Below are positions 23,402 through 23,667 of a stretch of 23,667 bases of DNA, piece after piece. A program made the translations under genes and the position numbers. The notes beneath the pieces were generated by a model that made no database searches, was not told the DNA's origin, and saw only the letters and a program-made list of their open reading frames with translations. The stretch is from NCBI GenBank assembly GCA_900543815.1, contig UQST01000041.1, positions 1 to 23,667 of the forward strand. The letters are read 5' to 3'. Source of the stretch: an uncultured Prevotellaceae bacterium. GTDB taxonomy: Bacteria > Bacteroidota > Bacteroidia > Bacteroidales > Bacteroidaceae. How positions within the stretch are numbered: the stretch's first letter is position 1; every line of letters starts with the position of its first letter.

Positions 23402-23435
23402 GTGGCGTGGTGCAGATACAAGTGCACCACGCCAC
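23402..23435 (+). terminator. Strong hairpin terminator after the mltG-acyltransferase unit
   Basis: GTGGCGTGGTGCA (23402-23414) pairs perfectly over 13 bp with TGCACCACGCCAC (23423-23435) around an 8-nt loop, followed by TTTCCTT and a run of nine C residues. It lies 130 nt beyond the acyltransferase stop, with nothing recognisable in between. Confidence 0.75.
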
Positions 23436-23667
23436 TTTCCTTCCCCCCCCCATCTTGGCCGTGTTCCCTACTGTGCGTTCATCGTTTGGGCCGATGCTGT
23501 CCCTGACTTATGAACACTTCTTCATCCATGCTGTAGCCGAGGAACTGCACATGGTGGCCCACATGATAGGATAGGCCTGGGAGAGGGAAGCGGAGGCTGA
23601 AGGCCAGGGAGGCATAATCTTTCAATCTTCCAGTCTTCCAATCTTCCAAATAGGGTACATCAAGACA
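23436..23667. other. Window-end region without a confident gene
   Basis: It starts with a C9 run (23443-23451). On the minus strand a frame of 62 codons is open from the window edge down to a TGA at 23479-23481 and could be the end of a gene starting outside, but the part nearest the edge runs through a simple 8-bp repeat. The opposite strand also has a short plausible-looking frame ending near 23573. Neither shows a family I recognise. Confidence 0.3.
23616..23647 (+). repeat. Four tandem 8-bp units (AATCTTCC type)
   Basis: The units are AATCTTTC, AATCTTCC, AGTCTTCC and AATCTTCC, directly adjacent. Short tandem arrays of this kind can slip in copy number. The array lies in non-coding or doubtful sequence here. 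Confidence 0.65.

Overview
The window looks like a chromosomal segment of a member of the Bacteroidota, most likely order Bacteroidales and close to Prevotellaceae. Three things point there. Several genes are preceded by the Bacteroidota-type -7 box TAnnTTTG, twice with a TTTG -33 box exactly 20 nt upstream. Most starts lack a Shine-Dalgarno sequence. The gene families (DUF1573, DUF4286 next to ruvC, the polyprenol-phosphate glycosyltransferase overlapping pyrC, pheT-yebC-TSCPD, DUF5009-type acyltransferase) are typical of the group. No rRNA, tRNA, CRISPR array, insertion sequence or phage module was seen. All assignments come from reading the sequence; no database search was possible.

Layout. 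1-2450 is an accessory, visibly more AT-rich stretch: a large lipoprotein with a BACON-like domain, a Gly-rich linker and a DnaJ-like Cys-rich tail (minus), then the remains of a GH27 alpha-galactosidase gene collapsed by an internal deletion, and a small lipoprotein. From 2654 the sequence is GC-richer core genome. tcdA and a DUF1573 protein (minus) are divergent from DUF4286-ruvC-(ModF-like double ATPase) (plus). A translesion-synthesis module on the minus strand (Y-family polymerase with a beta-clamp motif, plus a YolD-like small protein) spans 6627-8538. The minus-strand set pheT-yebC-TSCPD (8745-12345) has its own promoter and a terminator-like hairpin. A 570-bp gene-free but hairpin-rich stretch separates it from guaA (minus). 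A well-formed promoter then drives a polyprenol-phosphate mannosyltransferase-like gene overlapping pyrC (plus). A symmetric hairpin separates pyrC from a convergent secreted GH2 beta-galactosidase with an N-terminal ricin-like lectin domain. Divergent from that lie a small ABM monooxygenase, mltG and a DUF5009/NagX-like membrane acyltransferase (plus), closed by a strong 13-bp hairpin. The last 230 bp hold no confident gene.

Most genes are housekeeping: tRNA modification and charging, purine and pyrimidine synthesis, recombination and peptidoglycan processing. Carbohydrate use is represented by the beta-galactosidase, the dead alpha-galactosidase and perhaps the acyltransferase, but there is no SusC/SusD pair, so this is not a classical polysaccharide utilisation locus. 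I did not find a clear multi-gene novel system. The most unusual items are the lipoprotein with a Cys-rich tail, the deletion-fused alpha-galactosidase remnant, the ATPase with one apparently dead nucleotide site, and the polymerase with a repeated basic tail.
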